From Thalassiosira profunda (lineage: Eukaryota; Bacillariophyta; Thalassiosirophyceae; Thalassiosirales; Thalassiosiraceae), in contig JALLAP010000039.1 in the NCBI GenBank assembly GCA_036939355.1, positions 1 to 25,420 of the forward strand: a stretch of 25,420 nucleotides of DNA. The letters are read 5' to 3'. Shown here piece by piece: positions 15,651-25,342 of this stretch; the first letter of the stretch is position 1; each line of letters begins with the position of its first letter. The notes beneath the pieces are model-generated. The model saw nothing but the letters and a program-made list of their open reading frames with translations. It was not told the origin of the DNA and searched no databases. A program made the translations under genes and the position numbers.

Positions 15651-17456
15651 ATGAAACTCGCCGTGAAGACCCTCAAGGGGGGCAAATTCACCATCGAGGT
15701 GGAGCCGTCGAACACCGTCGCGGAGGTCAAGGGCGTCATTGTGAGTGGGCGGACGGTCGAGTTGTCGATTGCCGTTGGTCGTGGACGGAGGCAGATCCAA
15801 TATCTTTGGAGGGGGCGGGGCGGGGGCAGAGACGATGGCGGGCTACTGCCGGGGGATGATATATAAATATTTGCTGGAGGAGGGGGCGTAATAACGGGGA
15901 TGGACGGGGGTCGGCGCGGGGGCGAGGGGAGGGGAGGCTCATCGCGTCACAATTCGTATCTTTGTTGGCGCGGCCAGGGGGAGCAAGATGTCAACCTCTC
16001 ATGGAGTGGCCAGCAGGGAATGCACTTCCTGATCATCCTGATCATTACGCCACTATTACAATCTGACGCCTCTCTCGCTCCCCATTACTCGTGTCCAGGA
16101 AACGAACAAGTCCGAGCTCCCCGCGGCCAGCATGAAATTGATCCACTCGGGCAAAGTGCTGAAGGACGACGACAAGATTGAGAGCTGCAACATCAAGCCG
16201 AACGATTTCCTCGTGGTCATGATCGCCAAGGTGAGAAACCATTGGGGCTGTATCTTTGGTGCAGACGATTCATTTGTTGGCAAAACTGATGATTTTCATT
16301 GGGGGAATAGGCGAAGAAAGCGCCAGCGCCAAAGCCGGCTGCAGCCGCCCCTGCTGCGGCTGCCTCGGCGGCGGTCCCGGCCACTCCCGCGGCCACCACC
16401 GCCAACCCTCCCACGCCTGCGGCCCCCGCCCCGTCCGGATCCGCGGCCACTGCCACGACGCCTGCTGCGGCCACTGCGTCTGCGGCGTCGGACGTCGGCT
16501 CTCCCGCGGAATTCCCCGCGGAGGTGGTGAACAACCTCAAAGCGCTGGGCTTCCCCGACTCGGAGGTGATGGCCTGCCTCCGGGCCGCGAACGGCAACGC
16601 CGACCTCGCGGTGGAGTTTTTGATGAACGGCATTCCCCCCGGCATTCCCACTGGCGGAGCGGCGGCGGCCCCGGCGGCGGGGGGAGCGAGCGCGGGAGCG
16701 TCCGGGGGAAGCGGGGGACCTTTGGAGGCGTTGCGGAGCCATCCCCAATTCGATGCCCTGCGACGCCTCGTGCAGACGAACCCGAGCATGCTCCAGTCCG
16801 TGTTGCAGCAGATTGGCACACAGCAGCCGGAACTGCTGCAGGCGATCAACGCCAACCAGGCGGCCTTTTTGGAAATGATGAACGAGCCCGTGGCCGATGC
16901 TCCCGCCGCCCCCGCTGCCGGGGCGCCACCCGCGGCTGGAGGAGGGGCCGGCGGGGCGGTCAACCCCTTCGCCGGCATTCCCGGCATGGAGGCCCTCGGA
17001 AACCCGGCCCAGCTCTCCCAAATGCTCCAGGCCATGCCGCCGCAGGAGCAGCAGGCCATGGCGCAGATGATGGGGATGGACGTGAACCAGCTCCAGCAGC
17101 TCGCGCAGGTCATCGCCGCGATGCCCCCGGAGCAGGTCCAGCAGCACATGAACATGGCGATGCAGGCCCAGGGCCTCGGGGGGATGATGGGCGGCGCCGG
17201 AGCGGGCGGCGCCGGCATGGGAGGGCCCCAGGTCCTGCGCCTCTCGGAGGAGGAGATGGCCGCCGTCGATCGGTTGACGGAGATGGGATTCGATCGTACC
17301 GAGGCGGCGCAGGCGTATCTGGCGTGCGACAAGAACGAGGCGCTGGCGGCGAACCTTTTGATGGACGGGGGATTCGGGGGATTTGGCGGCGGTGGAGGGG
17401 ACGCGGATATGGGCGGAAATGGCGGCGCGGGTGGCGATGATGACATGTACGATTGA
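15651..17456 (+). CDS. RAD23: RAD23: UBL-UBA proteasome shuttle / nucleotide excision repair factor
   Basis: Carries ubiquitylated substrates to the proteasome and stabilises XPC/Rad4 in nucleotide excision repair; nuclear and cytosolic. Exons 15651-15740, 16099-16230 and 16311-17456 give 455 aa. The UBL domain at 1-74 (MKLAVKTLKGGKFTIEVEPS ... LIHSGKVLKDDD ... NDFLVVMIAK) is split by both introns. An Ala/Pro-rich linker leads to UBA1 (about 142-185, VVNNLKALGFPDSEVMACLR), the XPC-binding domain (about 211-267, LRSHPQFDALRRLVQTNPSM ... AFLEMMNEP) and UBA2 (about 386-429, VDRLTEMGFDRTEAAQAYLA). Between XPC-binding and UBA2 there is an unusually long Met/Gln-rich segment (about 290-370), resembling ubiquilin-type STI1 sequence more than usual RAD23 linkers. 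Splice joins are unambiguous, as the UBL reads through in frame. The C-terminus ends in a Gly/Asp-rich tail. Tail-to-tail with the BRCT gene, 159 bp apart. Confidence 0.95.
15741..16098 (+). other. RAD23 intron 1 (358 nt, G-rich)
   Basis: GTGAGTGG to CTCGTGTCCAG, phase 0, interrupting the UBL after VKGVI. Its sense strand has several runs of four or five G (about 15808-15935) and an isolated TATATAAATAT at 15860-15870. It is over four times longer than the other introns here. Confidence 0.93.
16231..16310 (+). other. RAD23 intron 2 (80 nt)
   Basis: GTGAGAAACC to GGGGGAATAG, phase 0, directly after MIAK at the end of the UBL domain. Removing it joins the UBL to the Ala/Pro linker in frame. 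Confidence 0.92.
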
Positions 17457-17615
17457 GATCAGAATCTGTAGCAACTGGCTCCATTTGGAGGTAGGGGGTT
17501 TTGGTTGGTTGTCAAAGTGTAGATGAGCAAGGCTCGTTGACTGTTGCACTTAACTCCACATACGTTTCGCATGAAATCCCTTTTATTGATGCCATTCCTC
17601 TATGTAAATGAATCC
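17457..17615. other. Convergent 3' intergenic gap
   Basis: 159 bases between the RAD23 and BRCT-protein stops; A/T-rich relative to flanks and presumably both 3' UTRs. Nothing else seen. Confidence 0.5.
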
Positions 17616-20600
17616 TCAACATTCATCTGAGTCCTCCTCGTCGCCAAGGGTAACGAACACTTTCTTGGGCTGATTTCTCTGGGGCGATTTCGGGAGGTTG
17701 TGGAGACTGCACTTGGGCGACTTGCGTGCGCTCCCCGTCTTTCTCCGCTTTGCGCTGCCTGAACTTTCTTGGCTCTCTTGGCTCTCTCCGTTATGCAGTG
17801 CGGCCTCTGCGTGTGATGTGACCATGAGTGGCGAGTACATCGGATTGCTGCTCTTTCTCTTTTTGGACGATGCCCTTGGAGAGAGGAAGGCTTCGGCTCC
17901 ATCGGCCATCTCCGGCGGCGGGGCAGCACACTTTTTGCCGCTTTGGTTCTGACTGCTGCTGCTGCCCTGCGATGGTTCTCCTACGGCCAACGATGACTGA
18001 GAGTGCCTCGGTGTGGGAGGCTTAGAGTCGTTGCCATGCGGCCTCTTGCGGCTGCTCTGGCTGCTCTGGCTTCGGCTTCCTTGTGAGCTGGGCGCCTCGA
18101 GGGCCTGATACTCTGACTGGCCCAGGCCTTCCGCATCCCGGAGCACTCGCAATCTTTCCTCGAACCGCTTCTCTCTTTGTCTGAGCTCCCGTTTCATCTT
18201 TGCGAGCTGCTCCACGTCCAACAAGTGCGTTTGCTCCCTTTGGACGAGCATTCTCTCCCGCGCTTGGACTTCGCTCTCTCTCGCCAGCATCGATTTGTGC
18301 TCGACCTTGGACTCTTCCAAACGGGCAACCTTTTGCTGCAGTTCCGTCTCGCGTTGAGCAAGCGCCAAGGTATCGACCTGAAGCTGGCTTTCTTTCTTCA
18401 TCAGCTGGTCTGCCGCTCCCTCCTTCGATGTGTAGCACGCAAAGGATTGACGGCCGGCATTGGCACTGCACGAGAAGGATGCCAAGTTGATGTCCGCGAA
18501 GATATAGCGGGAGTTGTGTGCCGACAGGTCCTCCAAGAATTCAACAAGGTCGTCGCTGCCTGAAAGCTCCTGCAGGACGCGGTACGACCATACGAAGGAC
18601 TGCATGCGACTGTCCCCGTCATCTTCCGATGCAGCGACATCCAGCAAGTTGATGGGATACTGCACTTTGAAAGGAGCGCACTTCCGCTTGCGGGCAGGAG
18701 CCAAGTCCCCAACACACATCAGGGCATCGATCAGCGAACACCACGAGAGGGATCCCCTCAGGAACAGATTGCCCTTGATCAATGGCTTGGCCGCAAACTC
18801 AACCGATCCATCTGCCGGGGCATTCAGGGAAATGTCGACGCCTCCCGTCAAAAGAAGATGAATGACGTTCGCAAGGCACTGGTAATCGTGCTCGTAGTGC
18901 GTTTCTTGGCATTGCTCTTCGCAAGTCAGCACGAGAGATTGGTGACCGAATCCAACCAGCTGCAAGAACCACGAGCTGCTCTCATCGTCGCCGCCTTTTC
19001 GTCTCTTCTTTTTGTTTGAAGCACGCCTCACAACCAGAAACGAGTCCAGGCCAATGTCGTTGTGCGTCACTCCAAGCAGGTGAATCGCACTCACGGCCTC
19101 AATGGCCTGAATTGCCAGCGTCGCAATGACTTGCTCGGGAATCATGCCCGACGATTGGTGCTGCTGATGAAGAGAAAAGACGTCTTGCAACGTCCCAAAG
19201 ACTTCGCAGCCGTCGTTGTTGGTAGTCAGGTACAGCTGTTTGCTCTGGGCATCCTCTTGCTTCGCCCGCCCATCACTACTGATGGAGGTTGGACGCGGAA
19301 AGAAATCGCCCACCGGCTTCGCAGCGCTCGACTCCAGATCTTGCGAGCGGTTTGCCAATGTGAAGAGCACATAAGCCTCGAAGCTCACGTATGCGTTGTC
19401 CTCTACCAGCAGTTTGCGGCTCGTTGCAGAAAGAGACGGACCACTAGCTTTCGTCGCAACTTTGGGGGTGGTCGACGATACAAGTGGGCTGATGGAGCGA
19501 TTCCGGCCACGCAGGCAGCGAACGCCTCGCTTCTTCTTTTTCCCTGCTTTTGGCTTCGTGTGGGCAGACTGAGACCCAAAATACTGCATCCACAAGCCGT
19601 GCGTCTGCGACGCAGCCTTGTCCTGTGCTGCCGAGGAGCCATCCGCCGTAGCCAGCACGCTTTGATACAATGACAGGAATTGTTCTCGTGTTGTGGCGCA
19701 GCTGTGAGAGGATGGCGGTTGGGATTGCTCGAAAGTGAGTTTCTTCTTTTGCAGCTTGGACTTGGAAGGGGAGTACGTGGCTCGCTCCAGGTGAGACACC
19801 CTCGAGCCTCGGGTGGCCGAGCTTCGAACTGACGCATCATCGGCGGGCGCAGAATGGTGGCGAGCGGCGTCGGTAGCACTTCTTTTGACCGGCGACGCTG
19901 TCAGGACAGATACGGAATCGCCGTCTCCCTCTCCGTTGTCGTCAATATCAATACCAAACAGATTTTGGGTGATGATTGTGTGGAATAGCCAGGATGTGGA
20001 CAGCGCCTTTGCCCCAAGTCGTTCGGCTTTGGCGACTCCGGCCTCCTTACGTTGGGCTGCCGTGCAGGGATCGCTCGTGAGCATAATCGTTTTCAGCGGG
20101 TCGAACGACCGTTGGTTGGTCAGCGATTTGAGGATCTGTCCTCCCGCCGCATCGACGATCAAGTGCAATTCCTTCAGGCTGGGAGCCTTGTTCCCAGCCA
20201 CGCCGGAGCAAATGTAGACGAACCAGCCCCCCAGGACGCCGCCTCTCCTCCTGCGGGCGACGATTCCATTTTGGATGGTTTCCTTCATGCTGAAGTCATA
20301 TCGTTTCTCTGCTTCTCTGTCGCCGAGGAGGAGGAAGGCGTCGGTATCCAGAACGCGCTGTTCCTTTGCGGACTGCTCGAGCCATTCGTAGCTCAGGATG
20401 TTGGGCACCCTGCAGATGCACACCATCAGCTTTGGCGTGCGTCTCAACTTCGTCCTGCCGCCGCTCGCGATGACGTGCGTGGCCGTGTGAGCTTCCTCGA
20501 TCGAGCCGACGAATTCGGCTCCAATTGTGTCGATCATCCTCATATGCTTGGAAGTGGCGGTGATGCCGGTGAACATAACTCGGACCGTGCCTTTCGATTC

Positions 20601-21887
20601 GCCGCGCTTCCTCGTTTTGACCATGGCATAACCCTCCTCGCTGTCCTCGGGAGGGCGTGGCGTATTCACGACACCCGGAGACGTGTCATCTTCTTCCAAA
20701 GCTTTGTCTCCATTCTCGTCACCATCTCCCTGCTCAGCGGCTTCATTGCCATCAATCACTTTTGCTATCCTTTCCTCATCTGCCTCGTCTTCGCCATCAT
20801 CGTCGGCTTCTTCGTCCGCACCTTCCGGAGGACCCATCGACCGCGTGACCCGGCGAGGACTCGCCTCTGCCTCCTCCTCCATCGCATCATTTGCCGTCTG
20901 CGTTTGATCGACCGGCAGAAACGACCACTTCTCGTCATCCTGCATGTTCAGGCCGTCATTCTCCACTGGAAAGTCGACGGGCATTTCGTCCTTGGCCACA
21001 TTGGTCTTTGGTGTGCCATTCTCGCCCTCATCAGGCGACGTTTCGGCCTGCAGCGCATCCATTCCATCGGCTTTGGTCGCACCATCGACATCCGTGTTGT
21101 TCGCGGGGCGCTTCTTGCGACGAGCGCGGTACTTTTTCGTGGGGGAGACGTCGTCGGAGCGAGCGTCGGTTTTCTCCCCCTCCACTTCCTCGGGCTGTGT
21201 GGCGAGCAATTCCTTTTCCGGACTGTCCCGAGCATCGGTGGGGTCGGCGGGCTGTGTTTGGAGCGCATCGTCGGACTCCCCCTCGTCGTCGTCCCCCCGC
21301 CCGCCCTTCTGCATACGTCCCTCTCCCCCCGACTCCCCGGCCGCCGCCGCCCGTAAGCTCCCCTCGTCCAGCCCTCCGTCGCCGCGGAGCGCGGCCGCCC
21401 GTCCCACGACCTCGAAGACGAAGTCCAAATCTCTACGCTTCCCCACCGACGTCGCCGCGAAGAGGCGCTGTCGCAGCCGCTCCTCGAAAGCGTCGTCGTC
21501 GTCGTCGTCACCAACTGCGCGTATCGTTTGAAGAGTCACAGCGGCGAGCTCGAGGGGGGTGCGGGACGTTTCCATGCGGAGGCACGCGGCGGCGCACCGG
21601 CGGTAGAGCCACCGGGCGTGGGGGGTGGCGTCGCCCGCGGTGGCATTTGTCGTTGTGGTCGCGCCCTCCTTCGCCTCTGCCTGCTCTTCGACGTCCATTT
21701 GCTGCACGGCTTCCGGGGCCGGCACCGGTCGTTCCGGCGGGTCGGGCGACAGCAGGGGCTGCGACTGCAATAACTCCTCCTCCTCCTCCTCACTGTCCTC
21801 GCCATTTTCATCCACTGGCGGCGCAGCGACTTCGGCCTCCTTCGCTGCTTCCCCTGGTGGCACCGTCAATTCGTCTTTGCCCTCCCC

Positions 21888-21921
<34 letters not shown>

Positions 21922-22586
21922 ATCGCATTCCCCGCCCCCTCGACGTTTTCCCCCAAAGGTGCGGCATTCCCCGCCCCCTCCAGGGACGGCGCGAGCCCTT
22001 CATCCCCCACCTCCCAATTTCCCGCGTGGAAGGAAGTGGGAGGAGGCGCCCGGCGATGGATCTCCGGCACCGAGAAGGAGTGCCCGAACTGGAGCTTGTC
22101 GAGGCTCTCCCGCGCCATGGGCCGGATGCTCATTTCGTTGGGTGGCATTGCCGCCGTCTTTAGCGTGGGGGGAGAGGCGATGGATGCAGCTGGTGGGTTG
22201 GCAATTGTCGCCCCCGCCGCACCTGCTTCGTCGGCATTGTTGGCGGCCGCCGCGTGCGATTCCGCAGGGGGTGGTGCCGCGGCAGAGCGCTCCAAATAAT
22301 TGTCTCCGCCCCGCCCGCCCTCCAGCGACATCCTCCCCGCCGCACCATCAATTTCCTCCACCGCCTTCTTCGCGGGCGAGGGGCTCTCGAGGGACATGGA
22401 GAAGTTGGCGAGCGGGCTCTCCTTCGCCTCGGCGGGCGGGGCGTGCGAGGCGCCAACTCCGCCCGAAGCAATGCCACCATTATTTTCACCGCTGCCGACG
22501 CCCGCAGCGGAGGGAGGAAAGGACCTCCGGCCGCCCCGCCCCCTCCCCCGCCGGGGGACGATATCGATGCCGTGCACGCGGGGCAT
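17616..22586 (-). CDS. Tandem BRCT (MDC1/PTIP-like) protein fused to a Bub1-like pseudokinase domain
   Basis: One uninterrupted 1656-residue frame from the ATG at 22586. Residues 1-660 are disordered and acidic, with poly-Ala and L-x-[S/T]-Q-P sites near 273, 441 and 459. Tandem BRCTs follow: BRCT1 about 667-749 (TVRVMFTGITATSKHMRM ... VPNILSYEWLEQS) and BRCT2 about 780-874 (GGWFVYICSGV ... LSTSWLFHTII). The FTG and downstream Lys (RTKLRRTPKLM) match phosphate-contacting positions of MDC1-type pairs. About 1057-1300 resembles the Bub1 kinase fold: YLTTNNDGCEVFGTLQDV, MIPEQVIATLAIQAIEAVSA, then THNDIGLDSFLV in place of HGDIKPDNF and VGFGHQSLVL in place of DLG/DFG, then HYEHDYQCLANVIHLLL. Loss of the catalytic Lys/Asn and metal Asp indicates a pseudokinase. 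A coiled coil (about 1392-1487) and an SQ-rich, basic C-terminus end it. Likely nuclear DNA-damage or chromosome-segregation scaffold. BRCT assignment strong, Bub1-like assignment moderate. Confidence 0.85.
21889..21921. repeat. GCT trinucleotide microsatellite (11 units)
   Basis: Eleven GCT triplets on the + strand. On the coding (-) strand they encode an 11-Ala run in the disordered N-terminus of the BRCT protein. Likely length-polymorphic. Confidence 0.9.
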
Positions 22587-22990
22587 CGTCGCGGCGCACC
22601 TTTGTGGAAGAGGAGCGGCGGATTCCCCCAGTCTTGTTGGTGTTGGTGTTAGCGGGGGGGGGGAGGAGGGATGGGCGGGAGGAGGGAGGATAACTACTTA
22701 CAATACGTACTTTCTTGACTCTACCCCTAGATAGGTACCTTCGACAAAGCACAAGCACAAGAAGGCCAAGGGCCAAGGCGAGCAGGGAGCAGCAGCGCAA
22801 GGGACAGAGAGTAGCGGCGGCGGCGGCGGCGCGAGCGATCCCTGCAGCCTTGCCCATAGGCGCCGTGCTTTACTTGCGTGGGGTGTGTGAAATGCACATA
22901 TCTTGTGGACAGGCAGGCTGCCTTGGCTGTGTTGCTTAGGCCAACTTAGACTGGGGACGTGCAGATCTTCTGGTTGCAACAATAATAATC
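22587..22990. promoter_or_regulatory. Divergent promoter region (BRCT protein / duplicated-domain protein)
   Basis: 404 bases between starts. A G-tract cluster at 22654-22689 lies about 70-100 bases upstream of the BRCT-protein ATG. An A/T-leaning core (about 22690-22740, CTACTTACAATACGTACTTT) follows, then GCACATATCTTGTGG near 22894-22908, sharing TCTTGTGG with the ATG12/RAD23 promoter. Confidence 0.5.
22654..22689 (+). other. Potential G-quadruplex-forming tract
   Basis: Ten consecutive G, then GGG runs at 22668, 22673, 22677 and 22684 separated by 1-4 bases, all on the + strand. This satisfies the usual four-run G-quadruplex pattern within a divergent promoter. Confidence 0.6.
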
Positions 22991-25342
22991 ATGCCGTCCA
23001 AGGTCCCCGACGCCCCGCCCGCGCCAGCCAAAGAGGGGGGCGATGGCGTGGACAGCGGCCAATCGCAGGCGATGGACCTGGATGCTAATATTGATGGAGC
23101 CAAATCAGAGGCGTCGCCGACTGAGGGAGGGGATGCTGCGGGCAACGGGGGTGGCAACCCTGTTGTCGCTGATGACGGAGCAGAGAGCAAAAAGCGCAAG
23201 GAAGACGAGCCGGACGACTCCTCTGCGCCCTCTGCCAAGAAAGCGAAGGAGGCGCCCCTTCCGACAAATGCGCAGCAGCAGCTTGCCGACATGCTGGCCA
23301 ATCAGCAGATGATGAACCTCCAGGGGATGGCTCCCATGCACCTCCAGCAGATGCAACTGCAGCAATTCATTAACCTCCAACAGATGGCCTATGCACAGCA
23401 AATGATGAACATGAATACCTTGAATGCCATCAATGCCTTGAATTGGGGGAGCCAGCTTCCTCCCGGGCTGGGCGCCCCGCAACGCATGGTCACTGTGATG
23501 CAAAGGATGGTGGCTTCGACGGGGGGAAACGTTCATCACGTTGTCCTCACCCTGCCGCCGCCGAAAACGAAGCTTGGGATGATCCTCGATGACAACCAGA
23601 CGTATAATTTGCCACAACTGATGGGCCTGACACCCGCCTCGCCCATGCTGCATCAGTTGCCCCTGTCGAAGGATTGCTGCATCGCCTTGTTGAAGGGGGG
23701 GGGCGTCGGGCACGCCCAGCCCAAGACCGCGGCGGCGTGCGCGAAGTTGATCTCCAAAGCGCAAAAGGGGAAACCCCAGCCGGCGAAATTGGAGGTGGTC
23801 TTGATCGAAACGAAGAGGAGCAGCAATGCTTTCTTGGGGTCCAAGGCCGACGGCGAGCCACACAAGAAACGGGCAGGGGGGAAGCCGGGGAGGAAGCCCC
23901 GAGCGGAGCAAATCGAGTTCGACGTGCTCAAACGGCAGGCGTTGCTAGAGTATTTCAGCGACCCCGCCATCAGCAATACGTACGCTTATTGCCAAGAGAT
24001 CGGCAAAGAGAATTTCCGGTCGACAATGGAGCGGCTCATAAAGAAGGACAGCAAGCTGGCCAAATTGGAGGGGCAGCGGCACGTTCCCGCCCGGCGGAAG
24101 GAAGCGTACGCTATCATCGAGAAAATGTTTCCTCCCAACGCCGCGGAGGATGCCAAGGACAGGCTGGAGGAGGCGCGGAGGCTGAGGAGGTTCCTGCTCG
24201 GCTTCTTCGGTGGCACCGCTTCTCTGGACGCGTTCTGCAATGCGAAGAAGATTGGCGCTGCCGACCGGCGGGCCATCATGAGGTTCTTGGACCGGGAGGG
24301 AAAGTTGGCCAAACTGGTGGACCGACGGCTCGACCCAAATCGGCGCGAGGAGGCGATCGATATTATCAAGAAGGCGTTCGAGGATTCCGACTCGAATGAT
24401 GAAGAAGAACAGTTGGAGAACGACTCTGACCAGAAGCAAGAGGGCAAATCAACCACTTCCTCTGCAAAACAAGCTGTTCTCCCGGAACGCAACAACTTCT
24501 TTTCACCCGAGAACCTTTCTCTTATCGCTGAGAGCCTTGACTTTAAGGCTCGTCCTCGGATGTCCCGCGATGGTTCCAAAGAGATAGCGCTGAACGACCG
24601 CAAGGTCCCAGACGAACACTTGACGCTGCTCATGATAGATTTGTGCAACAGGGTATTGAAGGGAAGATCCTTGTCATCGAAGGGCAGAAGCACGACCATG
24701 ACCAACTGCGTCAGAGTGCTCTTTTATGACCACGGGTACAAGGAGGCGACGAAAATGTCTGGGCTCATCAACAGCAACAAATGGGAACAGCGCCTCGAGG
24801 ATGCCTACATGTCTGGGGCAGACCAGCATCCTCTCGCGAAGCTGGCGATGGGCAAAGATTCATACACTGACAAGATCGAGCAGGACCATCCGGGTCTGTT
24901 GGCGCGGTTGCATGCGCAGGCGGAGGAGGTGCTTGGGAGTGATGCTGGAGCTGCAGAAAAAGCAATGCTGATGAACGAGATTTCAATGGAAGAGGCTTGC
25001 GATGACCCTTTATTTCCTGTGCTCGATATGAATAAGCAGACGCTCAGGAAGTGGGAGCTGGCGCAGAAGATACAGGAGCAGCCAGGAGGAGGCAAGAACG
25101 GCTCGGCGCAACCAAAAACGGAAGAGAGGTCCATCTGTCAGATCGAGAAGAAGCATCCCGATCTCATCGAAGGACTATATCATTTTGCGCTGGACGCGTT
25201 GGGTCCGGACGCTTCCTATCACCTGCTCGCAACGTGCATGAACGAACGTGCGAAGGAAGCTGTGGAGGCGGATCCCAACCTCCCATTGGTTACAATGTCG
25301 AAGCAAACCCTTCCTGCCTGGCTCAAGAAACAGGAACTGTGA
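22991..25342 (+). CDS. Unrecognised nuclear-type protein with two kinds of duplicated domain
   Basis: 783 aa, no family recognised. Order: acidic, Pro-rich start with basic nuclear-localisation-like clusters (SKKRKEDE near 67, KKAKE near 80); Met/Gln-rich stretch about 93-150; a region about 177-275 with PKTKLGMILDDN and ASPMLHQLP that faintly recalls a PDZ fold; an AT-hook-like GGKPGRKPRAE near 297-307. Two homologous helical units follow at about 314-378 and 400-462, sharing LL-x-[YF]F, C..(E/K)IG, [DG].KLAKL and P.RR.EA..II.K.F. After an acidic linker there is a unique region about 500-615, then a second duplicated type at about 624-700 and 714-783, sharing I(E/Q)..HP.L...L, LG.DA, MNE and M.KQTL..W. 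AT-hook, NLS and Q-rich segments suggest a chromatin or transcription factor; that is inference. ATG at 22991 follows A/T-rich AATAATAATC. Confidence 0.75.
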   Translation: MPSKVPDAPPAPAKEGGDGVDSGQSQAMDLDANIDGAKSEASPTEGGDAAGNGGGNPVVADDGAESKKRKEDEPDDSSAPSAKKAKEAPLPTNAQQQLADMLANQQMMNLQGMAPMHLQQMQLQQFINLQQMAYAQQMMNMNTLNAINALNWGSQLPPGLGAPQRMVTVMQRMVASTGGNVHHVVLTLPPPKTKLGMILDDNQTYNLPQLMGLTPASPMLHQLPLSKDCCIALLKGGGVGHAQPKTAAACAKLISKAQKGKPQPAKLEVVLIETKRSSNAFLGSKADGEPHKKRAGGKPGRKPRAEQIEFDVLKRQALLEYFSDPAISNTYAYCQEIGKENFRSTMERLIKKDSKLAKLEGQRHVPARRKEAYAIIEKMFPPNAAEDAKDRLEEARRLRRFLLGFFGGTASLDAFCNAKKIGAADRRAIMRFLDREGKLAKLVDRRLDPNRREEAIDIIKKAFEDSDSNDEEEQLENDSDQKQEGKSTTSSAKQAVLPERNNFFSPENLSLIAESLDFKARPRMSRDGSKEIALNDRKVPDEHLTLLMIDLCNRVLKGRSLSSKGRSTTMTNCVRVLFYDHGYKEATKMSGLINSNKWEQRLEDAYMSGADQHPLAKLAMGKDSYTDKIEQDHPGLLARLHAQAEEVLGSDAGAAEKAMLMNEISMEEACDDPLFPVLDMNKQTLRKWELAQKIQEQPGGGKNGSAQPKTEERSICQIEKKHPDLIEGLYHFALDALGPDASYHLLATCMNERAKEAVEADPNLPLVTMSKQTLPAWLKKQEL

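Noticed and set aside
16217..17549. Long open frames of about 390-417 codons on both strands overlapping RAD23
   Set aside because: They are shadows of GC-rich, biased codon use in the RAD23 third exon; they read as Arg/Pro/Gly-rich low complexity with no domain, while the RAD23 frame has UBL, UBA1, XPC-binding and UBA2.
20052..22693. Plus-strand frames of 434 and 600 codons opposite the BRCT gene
   Set aside because: Pro/Arg/His-rich sequence without domains, antisense to the clear BRCT reading frame; explained by composition.
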